Shown here piece after piece: positions 25,249 to 34,398 of a stretch of DNA of 64,000 bases (positions are counted from its first letter, which is position 1; each line of letters opens with the position of its first letter). The DNA lies in NCBI GenBank assembly GCA_049325275.1, contig JBMOLU010000001.1, forward strand, positions 496,001 through 560,000, read 5' to 3'. Source of the stretch: CAIQJJ01 sp049325275 (lineage in GTDB: Bacteria > Chloroflexota > Anaerolineae > Anaerolineales > UBA4823). Position numbers and translations under genes: made by a program. Below the pieces are notes generated by a model. The model was given only the letters and a program-made list of their open reading frames with translations, did not search any database and had not been told where the DNA came from.

Positions 25249-27582
25249 TTACACACCCCCGAGCGTAAAGTAGAACGTGGCCCCCTGCGCTACGGCCGCT
25301 TCGGCCCACACCCGGCCGCCGTGGCGCTGAACGATGCGTTGGACGGTAGCCAGGCCAATGCCCGTGCCGGGAAACTCTTCCGGAAGATGCAGGCGCTGAA
25401 ACGGGCCGAACAGCTTGTCCACGTAAGCCATGTCGAAACCGATGCCGTTATCGCGCACAAAAAAAACGGTCCGGCTTTCCTGCATCAGGCAGCCCACTTC
25501 GATGTGCGCATGCGCGTTATACCCGGTGAATTTCCAGGCGTTTCCTAGCAGGTTTTCTAACACGATGCGCAGCAGGCCCGCATCGGCATACGCCTTGAGG
25601 CCCCCGGCAATCGACCAGGTGATATTGCGCTCCGGGGCTTGCTGGGTCAGGGTGGCTGCAATTTCGCCGGCCAGCTTGCTGACATCGACTTCGACAAGCT
25701 GTATCTGGCTGCGCATCAGGCGCGACAGTTTCAGCAAGTCATCAATCAACGCGCCCATGCGCTGCGCTGCATCTTGCACCCGGCGCAACAAGGAAAGCCC
25801 ATGAGAATCGAGTACGGCAGCGTAGTCATCGGCCAACATGCTGCTAAAACCGTGAATGGCCCGCAGCGGGGCGCGTAAATCGTGCGAAACGGAGTAGGCG
25901 AAAGCTTCCAGTTCCCTGTTCGAAGCCTCGAGCTGAGCCGTACGTTCGGTCACGCGCTGTTCGAGTTCGTCGGTCAGCTTGCGCACGCTTGCCTCGGCGC
26001 GTTTACGTTCGATCAACTCTTGCAGCAGTGAATCGTACAAGCGTGCGTTCTGTATCGCCACGGCGATCTCATCGGCGAGCGTCTCGATCACCAGCACGTC
26101 ATCGGCGTTGAAAGCATCCACTGCCGGGCTTTGCACGTCCAAGACACCCAGGAGGGCATCGCCCGAACGGATAGGCACGTCCAGCTCCGAGCGGGTCGGC
26201 AAACGGTCGGGATAAAAGTTCAAGTACCTTTCTTCTACCGTGACATCACCCGCCAGCAGCGTCTTGCCGTGCTGGCCGACCCATCCGACCATACCTTTTC
26301 CCAGTTGAATGCGGTGCTCGGGAGGAAAGAGCTTGTCAAACGAACCGGCGCGTGTGCGCATGATCAAGGCTTCCTGATTCTCGTCCCACAAAAAAATACC
26401 CACGTGGTGATAGTTGAACTTTTCGTGGATCAACTGCGCCGCTCGAGCCAGCACCGTATCCATATCCAGAACCGCAGCCACCTGTTTTACGATTTCGTTG
26501 ATCATCGTCAGTTGCCCGGTGCGCTGGCGCGCGGCGTCCTCGGCTGCCCGGCGTTTTTGATCGAGCAGGTGACGGTCCGAGATATCGCGTGACACACCCA
26601 ACACATACAGGCCTGTTTCTGCGTCGCCAAAAACCGTCGAGACCACTTCCGTCCATACGATACGCCCGTCCCGGCAAGGCTGCGCTACCTCGTCCACCTG
26701 CGAGGCTGCGCCTTGATCGCCGGCCAGGTAGGCGGCGATCCGTTCGGGAATCAGCGCCTGGAACTTTGCCAGCGATTCGGGGACCAATACCTGTTCCCAA
26801 GGCTGTGCAAGTACTTCGTCAGGCGTATAACCGCGCAGGCGCTCGACAGAGGGGCTGACATAGGTAAATTCCATGCGGTCGAGGTCCAACAGCCAGATCA
26901 CGTCGGCCATGTTCTCTGCCAAAAAGCGGTATCGTTCTTCGCTGGCTTTAAGGGCTTCCAGAGAAAGTAAGTGCTCCTGCGAAAGCTGCCGGTATCGTTC
27001 CTCTCCTTCGAGCAACAAGGTGTTGGCCTGGCGCAACGAGCCAATCGTTTTTTCCAACGTGCGCGTTGCCAGCCAGATGATGGTCGCCATGAGAAAGTAG
27101 ACAACCATGGCAGGGATGTTCGGTGGCAGATCCAACAGGTACGCCGCGGCGCCGATCAGACCGCTGGCCGCGACGGCCACGACAAAGGAGGCCGCCGGGC
27201 GCAGCAAAATGCTGGAAACAGCAATCGGGATCACCATAATCAGCGTCGTGCGCCCAACAGTCAGTTGTTCGGGGGTATCTGCAATCACACTCAAGCCAAA
27301 CAAGAACGCGCAAAAAACAAGCGCTGCGAACGCCCCTGAAACGTAACGGTTGATCGTATACACCCCACCGCACAACACCATGCCCCAAAAGCCCAAACAC
27401 TGCAACTTCTCGGCATGCTCTCCTGCCCAACTCATCCACAGTGCAAACAGAAAGGCCGCCAACGAAGCCGCGGCGACCATCAACACCAGGATATTCAACA
27501 AAGTCTGGCGGCGCGCTTCATCGGGGTCAGAAGCAGTCACCTGCACAACTTTCGAGATTTTTCTCCACAGAGGCCCACGCAT
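25249..27582 (-). CDS. Membrane sensor histidine kinase with PAS and GAF domains
   Basis: 777 residues from ATG 27582 (AGGA 8 nt upstream). About 25-170 contains five or six hydrophobic segments (membrane sensor region). A PAS domain with its C-terminal extension spans about 215-340, a GAF domain about 360-525, then a coiled linker. The HisKA dimerisation helix has S-H-D-L-R-A-P-L-R-A-I with the phosphoacceptor His near 565. The ATPase domain shows the N box (V-L-E-N-L-L-G-N-A-W-K-F, about 675), D-N-G-I-G-F (about 715) and G-T-G-I-G-L (about 742). It ends without a receiver domain. No response regulator is adjacent; the orphan receiver protein at 41003 is a distant candidate. The ligand is unknown. 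Confidence 0.92.
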   Translation of the reverse strand: MRGPLWRKISKVVQVTASDPDEARRQTLLNILVLMVAAASLAAFLFALWMSWAGEHAEKLQCLGFWGMVLCGGVYTINRYVSGAFAALVFCAFLFGLSVIADTPEQLTVGRTTLIMVIPIAVSSILLRPAASFVVAVAASGLIGAAAYLLDLPPNIPAMVVYFLMATIIWLATRTLEKTIGSLRQANTLLLEGEERYRQLSQEHLLSLEALKASEERYRFLAENMADVIWLLDLDRMEFTYVSPSVERLRGYTPDEVLAQPWEQVLVPESLAKFQALIPERIAAYLAGDQGAASQVDEVAQPCRDGRIVWTEVVSTVFGDAETGLYVLGVSRDISDRHLLDQKRRAAEDAARQRTGQLTMINEIVKQVAAVLDMDTVLARAAQLIHEKFNYHHVGIFLWDENQEALIMRTRAGSFDKLFPPEHRIQLGKGMVGWVGQHGKTLLAGDVTVEERYLNFYPDRLPTRSELDVPIRSGDALLGVLDVQSPAVDAFNADDVLVIETLADEIAVAIQNARLYDSLLQELIERKRAEASVRKLTDELEQRVTERTAQLEASNRELEAFAYSVSHDLRAPLRAIHGFSSMLADDYAAVLDSHGLSLLRRVQDAAQRMGALIDDLLKLSRLMRSQIQLVEVDVSKLAGEIAATLTQQAPERNITWSIAGGLKAYADAGLLRIVLENLLGNAWKFTGYNAHAHIEVGCLMQESRTVFFVRDNGIGFDMAYVDKLFGPFQRLHLPEEFPGTGIGLATVQRIVQRHGGRVWAEAAVAQGATFYFTLGGV

Positions 27583-27884
27583 AACGACATTCCTGTGACA
27601 CAGCATACTTGGCACTGTTACGAGTATAGCAGGGATATTTCGATCTTGATGAAACTTTCCATTTCGTTCACATTGGGCAGGGGCACCCCACGTGTCTACC
27701 TGCTGCATCTCAAAAACGGGTATCATGGAGCATCTCGCCAGCCTGCCGCAAAGGCGTTAACCGGCAAGCAGCGTAGTCACGAAAGCTTCTAAGAGATTGT
27801 CTGAAAACGCCATCACAGGTGCGACGCACCTTACTTTTTAGATTGTTTCTGGACAAGCATCCACAAAGTATGGAGAGTGACGAT

Positions 27885-28880
27885 ATGCAACTTTGGAAAG
27901 CCACCCTTGTGATACTGTCCCTGTTTTTGGGAAGCTGTGCGCTTGGCTCGCGGCCGCAGCAGCCGACATCTGCCATTGCAACGGCTTACCTGAACGAAGT
28001 CCTCGACGTGGTTGAGCGCCGTGCCCTCAATCGTCACTCGATCGACTGGGAACAGTTTCGCGCGCGCCTGTTTGCGATTGCAGAAGGCGCACAAACGACT
28101 GCCGACACCCACCGGGCGATCCGGTTCATGGTTTCACAGCTCGGCGACCGCCACAGCAGTTTTCTCACCCCCGAACAGGCACACCAACTCGAACAGACAT
28201 CCGACTCGCGCGAAGCGCCGCTGCCGCGTGGCGAACTGCTGCCAGAGCGCATCGCTTACCTTTGGCTGCCCTACTTGATCGGCGACGGCGCCACCGCCAC
28301 GGACTATGCTGTGACGGCGCACACCATCATCCGCACGTTGGACGAAGCGCAACCTTGCGGCTGGATCGTCGATCTGAGCGAAAACCAGGGCGGCAACATG
28401 TGGCCGATGCTGGTGGCTGCCGGCCCAATCCTGGGAGAAGGCGTCGCCGGGTCGTTCGTCGGCCCTGAAGGGGCCGCAACAGCATGGTCGTACCGCAGTG
28501 GGCAGGCGCTGATGGCGCAAGAAGTCATGGCCCAAGTCGATGACGGCGCAGCCTATCGTCTGGCAGGTCCGCTTCCCCCCGTGGCCGTCCTGACAGACAA
28601 ACGCACGGCCAGTTCTGGCGAAGCGATCGCCGTAGCCTTTCGAGGACGCCCACACACACGCAGCTTTGGTGCAGCAACCGCCGGGCTTTCGACAGGAAAC
28701 GAAACCTATCCGCTGAGCGATGGGGCCGTGTTGATCCTGACCGAGGCAGTGTTTGCCGATCGCACCGGCAGCACATACGGCGGCCGGATCGAGCCAGACG
28801 AACGCGCCTGGTTTGGCAGGCCTGCCCGCCAGGCAGCCATCGCATGGCTGCTCCGGCAACCGGCGTGCACGAGACCGTAA
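27885..28880 (+). CDS. S41-family peptidase, predicted lipoprotein
   Basis: 331 residues from ATG 27885 (GGAG 9 nt upstream). The first 18 residues end in a lipobox L-G-S-C, so it is probably lipid-anchored outside the membrane. The tail-specific protease fold is shown by I-A-Y-L-W-L-P, G-W-I-V-D-L-S-E-N-Q-G-G-N-M-W-P, and T-D-K-R-T-A-S-S-G-E-A carrying the nucleophilic Ser. The later S-T-G-N-E-T-Y-P-L-S-D-G segment is typical. The position where many C-terminal processing proteases have their Lys is not obvious, and no PDZ domain is present. Divergent from the histidine kinase, with about 300 nt between starts. Confidence 0.85.
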   Translation: MQLWKATLVILSLFLGSCALGSRPQQPTSAIATAYLNEVLDVVERRALNRHSIDWEQFRARLFAIAEGAQTTADTHRAIRFMVSQLGDRHSSFLTPEQAHQLEQTSDSREAPLPRGELLPERIAYLWLPYLIGDGATATDYAVTAHTIIRTLDEAQPCGWIVDLSENQGGNMWPMLVAAGPILGEGVAGSFVGPEGAATAWSYRSGQALMAQEVMAQVDDGAAYRLAGPLPPVAVLTDKRTASSGEAIAVAFRGRPHTRSFGAATAGLSTGNETYPLSDGAVLILTEAVFADRTGSTYGGRIEPDERAWFGRPARQAAIAWLLRQPACTRP

Positions 28881-29129
28881 AAGCAGATACAAAGCCGACT
28901 CACGGAGGTTAAGGCAGCCGGCGCAGGCCGGCTATGTGCGCCGTGTTGCTGCGGTTTCAATTCCACAGAAGTGCCTGCTCGCCCCCTTGCGGCAATGGGA
29001 GTACAATCAGAGAAAGGTTTCGATCCTATCCGGCCGGACCCAAGCCCGGTGCAGAAAAAGCACGGCGCACAAGTACGCAATCAAGAGCAGGGTCAGGACC
29101 GTTCCGCTTTATGCGGGTCAGGAGGCATG

Positions 29130-30323
29130 ATGACAACCGTAACGGCAGAACAACTCGTACACGTTCCCCCGGCGTTGGCCTACCGGGCCTTCACCAATGC
29201 AACCTCGCTGCGTGAGTGGCTGTGCGATGTGGCGACCGCCGCCCCGCACGTCGGCGGTCGCATGTACCTGTGGTGGAATGGCGATTTCTACAGCAGCGGG
29301 CACTACCGGGTGTTGGAGCCTGACCGAAAGGTTGCGTTCCGCTGGTACTCGAATATCGATCCCGGCCCAACGGACATTACCGTAACGTTCACCGGACAAG
29401 ACGGCGGCACGCTGGTACGTATGGAACACGAAGTGCCCGACGACCCGGCCTGGGAATTAAAGGCGCAAAACTTCCAGAACGAGTGGCAAAGCAGCCTGCG
29501 TAATCTGGCTTCGGTGCTCGAAACCGGCATCGACCGGCGCATCGCCGACCGCCCGATGTTGGGCATCCTGCCCGGTGATTTCACCCCCGAACAGGCCCGC
29601 CAGCTCGGCGTACCCGTCAACGTCGGGGTACGGTTGGACGGTGTGGTGGACGGCATGGGCGCACAGCGGGCCGGCCTGCAAAAAGACGACGTGGTGGTTT
29701 CGCTCGCTGGCCGCCCCGTCACCGGCGATCCGGGCAGTTTTCCGGCCGCGTTGGCCGGCAAAAAAGGCGGCGACCCGGTTGAAGTTGTTTTCTACCGCGG
29801 CCCGGAGCAGCACACCGTCACGATGGAATTGGCCAGGCGCCCGATGCCCGACGTGCCTGCCGACCCGGCCGAGCTGGCCGTCCAGGCCCGCCTGAAATAC
29901 GAGGCCGCCTTCGCCGCGCTGGTGTCCTGCTTCACGGGTATCACCGACGCGCAGGCAGCCACCCGCCCCGCCCCCGGCGAGTGGAGCGCCCTGGACGTGC
30001 TGGCGCATCTTCTACAGGGGGAACGCGGCCTGCACTTCTTCATCGCCGACTTGATCGGCGGGTACGAGCGCACCAGCGACGAATGGGGCGGCAATATCGA
30101 AGCGCACCTGAAAGCTACGGTGTCCGTCTATCCGACGGTTATCGACATGCTCAACGCCCTCGAACGGGCCAACGAAGAAAGCCTGTTGCTGGCTGCCGCC
30201 TTGCCTCCCGAATTCGCCGCCAACAAGGGCAGCTACTACCGCGTCGGTAACTGGCTGCTGTTGAACGACAACCACGTCTATTCGCACATCCCCCAAATTC
30301 AGGCCGCGCTTGCAGCAGCCTAA
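29130..30323 (+). CDS. Three-domain fusion: SRPBCC (AHSA1-like), PDZ, DinB-like
   Basis: 397 residues from ATG 29130 (GGAGG 4 nt upstream; the adjacent ATG 29127 is an alternative). About 1-135 is an AHSA1/SRPBCC ligand-binding domain (P-P-A-L-A-Y-R-A-F-T, R-E-W-L-C-D, G-G-R-M-Y-L-W-W-N-G). About 145-235 is a PDZ domain (L-G-V, A-G-L-Q-K-D-D-V-V-V-S-L-A-G-R-P-V). About 255-395 is a DinB-type four-helix bundle (P-G-E-W-S-A-L-D-V-L-A-H-L and late H-x-x-x-H-I pattern), often metal-binding. No signal peptide is seen, so a cytoplasmic PDZ is odd. Function unknown; possibly a small-molecule sensor or transferase that docks on a peptide. The 250-nt region upstream shows no clear promoter. Confidence 0.82.
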   Translation: MTTVTAEQLVHVPPALAYRAFTNATSLREWLCDVATAAPHVGGRMYLWWNGDFYSSGHYRVLEPDRKVAFRWYSNIDPGPTDITVTFTGQDGGTLVRMEHEVPDDPAWELKAQNFQNEWQSSLRNLASVLETGIDRRIADRPMLGILPGDFTPEQARQLGVPVNVGVRLDGVVDGMGAQRAGLQKDDVVVSLAGRPVTGDPGSFPAALAGKKGGDPVEVVFYRGPEQHTVTMELARRPMPDVPADPAELAVQARLKYEAAFAALVSCFTGITDAQAATRPAPGEWSALDVLAHLLQGERGLHFFIADLIGGYERTSDEWGGNIEAHLKATVSVYPTVIDMLNALERANEESLLLAAALPPEFAANKGSYYRVGNWLLLNDNHVYSHIPQIQAALAAA

Positions 30324-30425
30324 CAGCCTTCGGAGAGCACCTGGGGACGAGCGGGGCATGTTTTGCCCGGCGTACGTTCTCGAAACCTAGAAAGCCTGTA
30401 AACGTTTGTCGTTGCCTTTTGCCCT

Positions 30426-31493
30426 TCAGGATTGGCCTGCTACGCTCATCTCCTGCTTGAAAGCCAGGAGTGCGGCAATCGGGGTCGGGTCGATTTCATA
30501 GATCATCGCCAGGTAAAAGGCCACGTAGTCGCCCAGGTGCAGGCTGGTCCACAGGTTAGCCAGCGGCGTGTCGCCCCGTGCATCGATGAAGTCGGTTGCC
30601 AGGCCCTCCTGCATGAAGACCTTCTTGGTCAACTCGGTGCGCAGGCGGTTACGGGGGTGATCCGCCGCAGAACGCAGAAAGAGCGTATAAATATTGGGCA
30701 GCATCCCCTCGGGTTGCAGCGTGCCCGCCAGTGTGTTGTGATCGGCTTCGGGCAAAAACTCGAACTGCGCCCATGCCTTCGCCAATTCGCTGATCTGTCC
30801 CTTCCAGCGCCGCGCCACCGGGGCGAGGATTCCTGAACCAAAAACGGAAACCCAACGGCCTACCAATTGCCCGGCCAGGCGCTTGGCCGCGTTTTGCACC
30901 ACCGGCACATCGGCCTTGATTTTCTCTTGCTGTGCACGCATGGCGGCAATCGCATTCTCGACCTCGGCACCCGGATCGGCGATCAGCCCCAGGCGGGCGA
31001 AGGCAGCCAGTAGCAGGCCGAACGAAAAGCCGACTGCGGCGCGCGGCTGACCCTGGTGGACGAAAGTCCAACTGGCCGCGCCGGCCTGCTGCGCCGCTGC
31101 CAGGAGCTTGCCCCCGGTGGCTACGGCCAGGATACGGCAGTTGCGTTGGGCCGCCTCGGCGAAAGCATCCAGGGTTTCTTCGGTGTTACCCGAATGGGAG
31201 GAGGCGATCACCAGCGTGCTTTCTCCCTGCGCCCAGGCAGGCAGGCCGTAATCGCGATGCACCAGCACCGGGGCTTTACACTGGCCGGCGACGTATGCCG
31301 AGAGCAGGTCGGCGCCGATGGCCGAACCGCCCATACCCGCAATGAGCACGCGCTCGATGCCCTGCCAGGCCGGCAGGGGTTGGCGACTGCCCAGATCCCA
31401 GGCGGTTTCGAACTGGCCCGGCAGGCCGTCGATGTGACCGAGCATGTCTTCCAGGTCAACCTGGGCAAAGGATGAATGTTGATCGAGATTCAT
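30426..31493 (-). CDS. Bifunctional phosphoglucose/phosphomannose isomerase
   Basis: 355 residues from ATG 31493 (GGAG 5 nt upstream), overlapping the RsmI stop as ATGA. Two SIS sugar-isomerase domains: the first with A-G-M-G-G-S-A-I-G-A-D and S-S-H-S-G-N-T-E-E-T, the second in the Bact-PGI_C region with E-L-A-K-A-W-A-Q-F-E-F-L-P-E-A-D-H-N. It interconverts fructose-6-P with glucose-6-P and mannose-6-P, supplying precursors for GDP-mannose/fucose and UDP-sugars used in both glycan clusters. Confidence 0.9.
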   Translation of the reverse strand: MNLDQHSSFAQVDLEDMLGHIDGLPGQFETAWDLGSRQPLPAWQGIERVLIAGMGGSAIGADLLSAYVAGQCKAPVLVHRDYGLPAWAQGESTLVIASSHSGNTEETLDAFAEAAQRNCRILAVATGGKLLAAAQQAGAASWTFVHQGQPRAAVGFSFGLLLAAFARLGLIADPGAEVENAIAAMRAQQEKIKADVPVVQNAAKRLAGQLVGRWVSVFGSGILAPVARRWKGQISELAKAWAQFEFLPEADHNTLAGTLQPEGMLPNIYTLFLRSAADHPRNRLRTELTKKVFMQEGLATDFIDARGDTPLANLWTSLHLGDYVAFYLAMIYEIDPTPIAALLAFKQEMSVAGQS

Positions 31494-32344
31494 GAGAACT
31501 CCTGGTGTGTAGAATTGGATGGCTTTAACGTATGCAACAGGCGGTAAACTTCTTTCTTGGGCCAACCGGCCTCATGGGCGAGCGTCGCGGCAATCTGTGA
31601 AGCCGGTTCGCCGCTTTGCAGGCGTGCCTGTAGGGCGGCTTGCAGGCGGTCTTCGGGCCAGCGGCCGGCTTCAACGCTCTCCGCCCCGGCAACCACCAGG
31701 GTAAACTCGCCCCGCGGCGGGTTGTTTTTGAAATGGTCCTGCACGGCGCCGATCGGGCCGCGCACGATCTCTTCGTGCAGCTTGGTCAGCTCGCGTGCGG
31801 CTGCCATCGCGCGCTCACCGAGCACGAGGCGCAAATCGTCGAGGGCACCCAACAGGCGGTGGGGCGTCTCCAGGAAGATCAATGTGTAGGGTAGGTGGGC
31901 CACCGGCTTCAAGAAGGCCTGCCGCTCGCTCGGCTTGCGCGGCAGATAGCCGAGGTAAAGGAAGCTGTCCGTGGGCAAGCCCGAGGCCACCAGCGCCGCC
32001 ACAGGGGCCGAAGGCCCCGGCACCGGGCTGACGGTATGCCCCACGGCCAGCACCGCCTGCGTCAACTCGTATCCCGGATCGTTCAGGGCAGGTGTGCCGG
32101 CATCGGAAACCAGGGCCACATCGCCCTCGGCCAACGCTGCCAGCACCGCATCCAACCGGGTAAGCTTGTTGTGTTCGTGGTAACTGCACAGGGGGGTACG
32201 GATGCCGAAGTGATTCAACAGCTTGCGCGTCTGGCGGGTGTCTTCGGCGGCGATCAGGCGCACTTCACGCAGCAGGCGCAGCGCGCGGGCCGAAATATCC
32301 TCCAGGTTGCCGATGGGGGTCGCCACCAAATACAGCGTGCTCAT
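31490..32344 (-). CDS. rsmI: 16S rRNA (cytidine-1402-2'-O)-methyltransferase
   Basis: 284 residues. The N-terminus L-Y-L-V-A-T-P-I-G-N-L-E-D-I and the A-E-D-T-R segment, then V-S-D-A-G-T-P and P-G-P-S-A, are the full RsmI set in the tetrapyrrole-methylase fold. It uses SAM to methylate C1402 in the 16S decoding centre. ATG 32344 overlaps the upstream stop (ATGA) and its own stop overlaps the isomerase start, so three genes are tightly coupled. Confidence 0.95.
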   Translation of the reverse strand: MSTLYLVATPIGNLEDISARALRLLREVRLIAAEDTRQTRKLLNHFGIRTPLCSYHEHNKLTRLDAVLAALAEGDVALVSDAGTPALNDPGYELTQAVLAVGHTVSPVPGPSAPVAALVASGLPTDSFLYLGYLPRKPSERQAFLKPVAHLPYTLIFLETPHRLLGALDDLRLVLGERAMAAARELTKLHEEIVRGPIGAVQDHFKNNPPRGEFTLVVAGAESVEAGRWPEDRLQAALQARLQSGEPASQIAATLAHEAGWPKKEVYRLLHTLKPSNSTHQEFS

Positions 32345-33492
32345 GCTTCAACGGCAGGTTCGACCCCCACTCGGGCCGCCAAAATGCGGGCGATCTGCCG
32401 GGCAGCGCCAGGCCGGGCAAGGCGCCGGGCAGCATCGACAGCCTGCAAGCGTTTTTCAGGGTAATACAGCCAGTCACGCAGGGTGTGAACGACACTGTGC
32501 GCGGTGGGCGCCCAGGCGCCTGCACCTTCTGCCAGCACGTATTTGACATTGCCATCTTCCTGTCCTGGTAAGCGGCTATACAGAACGATCGGCAGGCTGG
32601 CGTTGAAGGCCTCGCTGATCGTCCCCGGCCCGGCCTTGGTCACAAGGACGTCGGCGGCGCGCATCAGGTCGGGCATATCGCGCACGAAGCCGTAGAGGTA
32701 AGTCGGCAACGTCCAGTGTGCATCGGCCAGGCGCGCTTTGAGCTTCTGGTTGCGCCCGGTGACGATAGCCAGGGCAACCGGCAGCCCGGCGTGATCGATG
32801 CGACGGGAAATGCGCCCCATCGGCCCCATACCCTCGCCTCCGCCGACGATCAGGACCACCGGGCGATCCTGGGGCCACCCCATCCGCTGGCGCAGGGCCG
32901 CCCGGTCGCCTGGGGGCTGGCAAAACCGCTCGGCCACGGGCAGGCCAACGACCTGTAACTTCTCTTCCGGCATCCCAAACTTGATCGCCCGCCGGCGCGC
33001 TGCCTCGGTCGGCACGATACACAGGTCCACGCGCGGGGTATACCACAAGGCATGCGTGCTGACCAGGTCGGTCACGACGGTCACGTAAGGCACGTGCGAC
33101 CGGCCCAGGGCGCGCAGCATGGGGGTGTTAATGAGTGGGTGAACGGAAACGATCAAATCGTATTCGTTGGCGTGACTGGCAAACTTTCGGGTGGCCCGCC
33201 GGATGTAGGGCCAGGCGGCGTCATTGATAAAACGCGCCCGCCGGTCGCCATCGCTCAGGTGAAAACCTACCCCCCAGGCCTGCGGCATTTTCACCATGTA
33301 GGGGTACCAATCGGGTAATTGATTCAGCGGCAGCGGTGCGTATTCTTTGAGAAAGTCCACCTTTTCGGTGACGATCTGTTCCCCAAATTCCAGTTGCATG
33401 GCCTCGATAATGGCTTCTGCTGCACTGCGATGCCCGCCACCGGTATCGGAAAAAAGAAATAAAATGCGCGGTCGTCTTTCAAGAAGGTTCAT
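32341..33492 (-). CDS. MGDG-synthase-like glycosyltransferase (GT28 family)
   Basis: 383 residues from ATG 33492. N-terminal MGDG-synthase domain: I-L-F-L-F-S-D-T-G-G-G-H-R-S-A-A-E-A-I, then the V-S-V-H-P-L-I-N-T region and V-T-D-L-V. C-terminal GT28 donor domain: V-L-I-V-G-G-G-E-G-M, then V-T-K-A-G-P-G-T-I-S-E-A. Family members transfer galactose or glucose to diacylglycerol, so a membrane glycolipid synthase is likely. The start overlaps the DUF951 gene by 14 nt. Confidence 0.87.
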   Translation of the reverse strand: MNLLERRPRILFLFSDTGGGHRSAAEAIIEAMQLEFGEQIVTEKVDFLKEYAPLPLNQLPDWYPYMVKMPQAWGVGFHLSDGDRRARFINDAAWPYIRRATRKFASHANEYDLIVSVHPLINTPMLRALGRSHVPYVTVVTDLVSTHALWYTPRVDLCIVPTEAARRRAIKFGMPEEKLQVVGLPVAERFCQPPGDRAALRQRMGWPQDRPVVLIVGGGEGMGPMGRISRRIDHAGLPVALAIVTGRNQKLKARLADAHWTLPTYLYGFVRDMPDLMRAADVLVTKAGPGTISEAFNASLPIVLYSRLPGQEDGNVKYVLAEGAGAWAPTAHSVVHTLRDWLYYPEKRLQAVDAARRLARPGAARQIARILAARVGVEPAVEA

Positions 33493-33694
33493 CGGGTTCC
33501 GTTGAAGGAGAATGGCTGATGATAGACTTCGCCCGTCGAGCGAGTTCACGCCGGGTAAGCATGACGCGCCGCCCACAGGTCAGGCACTCCAGGCCAATGT
33601 CAGCCCCCAGGCGGGTCACCTTCCATTCGTAACCACCGCAAGGATGGGGTTTGCGCATTCGCACCAGATCATCACGTTGCAGGTCAGGCAGCAC
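33479..33694 (-). CDS. DUF951 family protein
   Basis: 71 residues. The motif V-R-M-R-K-P-H-P-C-G-G-Y-E-W-K-V, G-A-D-I-G-L-E-C-L-T-C-G-R-R-V is the complete DUF951 signature, with three Cys that could bind zinc or nucleic acid. The family is small and of unknown biochemical role. GTG 33694 is the start; a TATAAT element lies only 7-12 nt upstream, so the mRNA may be nearly leaderless. It leads a four-gene minus-strand operon with the MGDG-like transferase, rsmI and the isomerase. Confidence 0.9.
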   Translation of the reverse strand: MLPDLQRDDLVRMRKPHPCGGYEWKVTRLGADIGLECLTCGRRVMLTRRELARRAKSIISHSPSTEPDEPS

Positions 33695-33700
33695 GCCGGC

Positions 33701-33723
33701 ATTATAACACGGGGTGGTATAAT
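33701..33723. promoter_or_regulatory. Back-to-back -10 elements of divergent promoters
   Basis: Minus-strand TATAAT at 33701-33706 faces the DUF951 gene; plus-strand TATAAT at 33718-33723 faces the M50 protease gene (ATG 33748, GGAGG 8 nt upstream). Neither has a convincing -35 hexamer. Confidence 0.5.
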
Positions 33724-33747
33724 TTTTTCCTTCCTGGAGGTAGCCCT

Positions 33748-34398
33748 ATGTTGTTTGGCGATTTCGACCCCGTTTTTTTCTTGATCAACGCCCTCATCCT
33801 GTTCATCGCCCTGCCGATTCACGAATTTGCGCACGCCTGGACCGCAAATTACTTTGGCGATGACACGCCGCGCCTGTACGGGCGCCTGACGCTCAACCCA
33901 CTGGCCCACCTCGACCCGATGGGATCGCTGATGATGATCTTCGTCGGTTTCGGCTGGGCCAAGCCCGTGCCGGTCAATCCGTATGCCCTGCAACGCCGCT
34001 CCGAGTCGGCCTATATGTGGGTATCGTTGGCCGGGCCGCTGTCCAACTTACTGCAAGCGCTTTTCGGCGCCGTGATATTTCGCGTTTTGTGGAATGTCCC
34101 GGCTTTGCGCGGCGTCGAGTTGGCTTCCCTGCTGTTCCAATTTGTCGCCCAGTTCATCTGGATCAACCTCGCCTTGATGGTTTTCAACCTGCTGCCGCTG
34201 GCGCCGCTGGACGGGGACAAAGTGGCCGATTACCTCATGCCACCTGGCTGGGCAAAGGCCTGGGCAAACATCCGCCCTTACGGCCCCTTTATCCTGCTGA
34301 TGTTGATTCTGCTGGGCAGGCTCGGTGGGTTCAATATCCTGGGCGTACTGATCCAGACGCCAACGACTTCTCTCTTCAACCTGCTCATCGGCCAATGA
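33748..34398 (+). CDS. Site-2-protease family (M50) membrane metalloprotease
   Basis: 216 residues with five or six membrane helices. H-E-F-A-H near residue 26 is the zinc motif; N-L-L-P-L-A-P-L-D-G-D near 150 supplies the third ligand Asp. This is the short Rip-like/SREBP S2P-like subgroup with no PDZ. It likely cuts transmembrane substrates within the bilayer; such proteases often release anti-sigma factors, but no specific link to the ECF system at 58 kb is visible. Its stop overlaps the next gene as ATGA. Confidence 0.9.
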   Translation: MLFGDFDPVFFLINALILFIALPIHEFAHAWTANYFGDDTPRLYGRLTLNPLAHLDPMGSLMMIFVGFGWAKPVPVNPYALQRRSESAYMWVSLAGPLSNLLQALFGAVIFRVLWNVPALRGVELASLLFQFVAQFIWINLALMVFNLLPLAPLDGDKVADYLMPPGWAKAWANIRPYGPFILLMLILLGRLGGFNILGVLIQTPTTSLFNLLIGQ

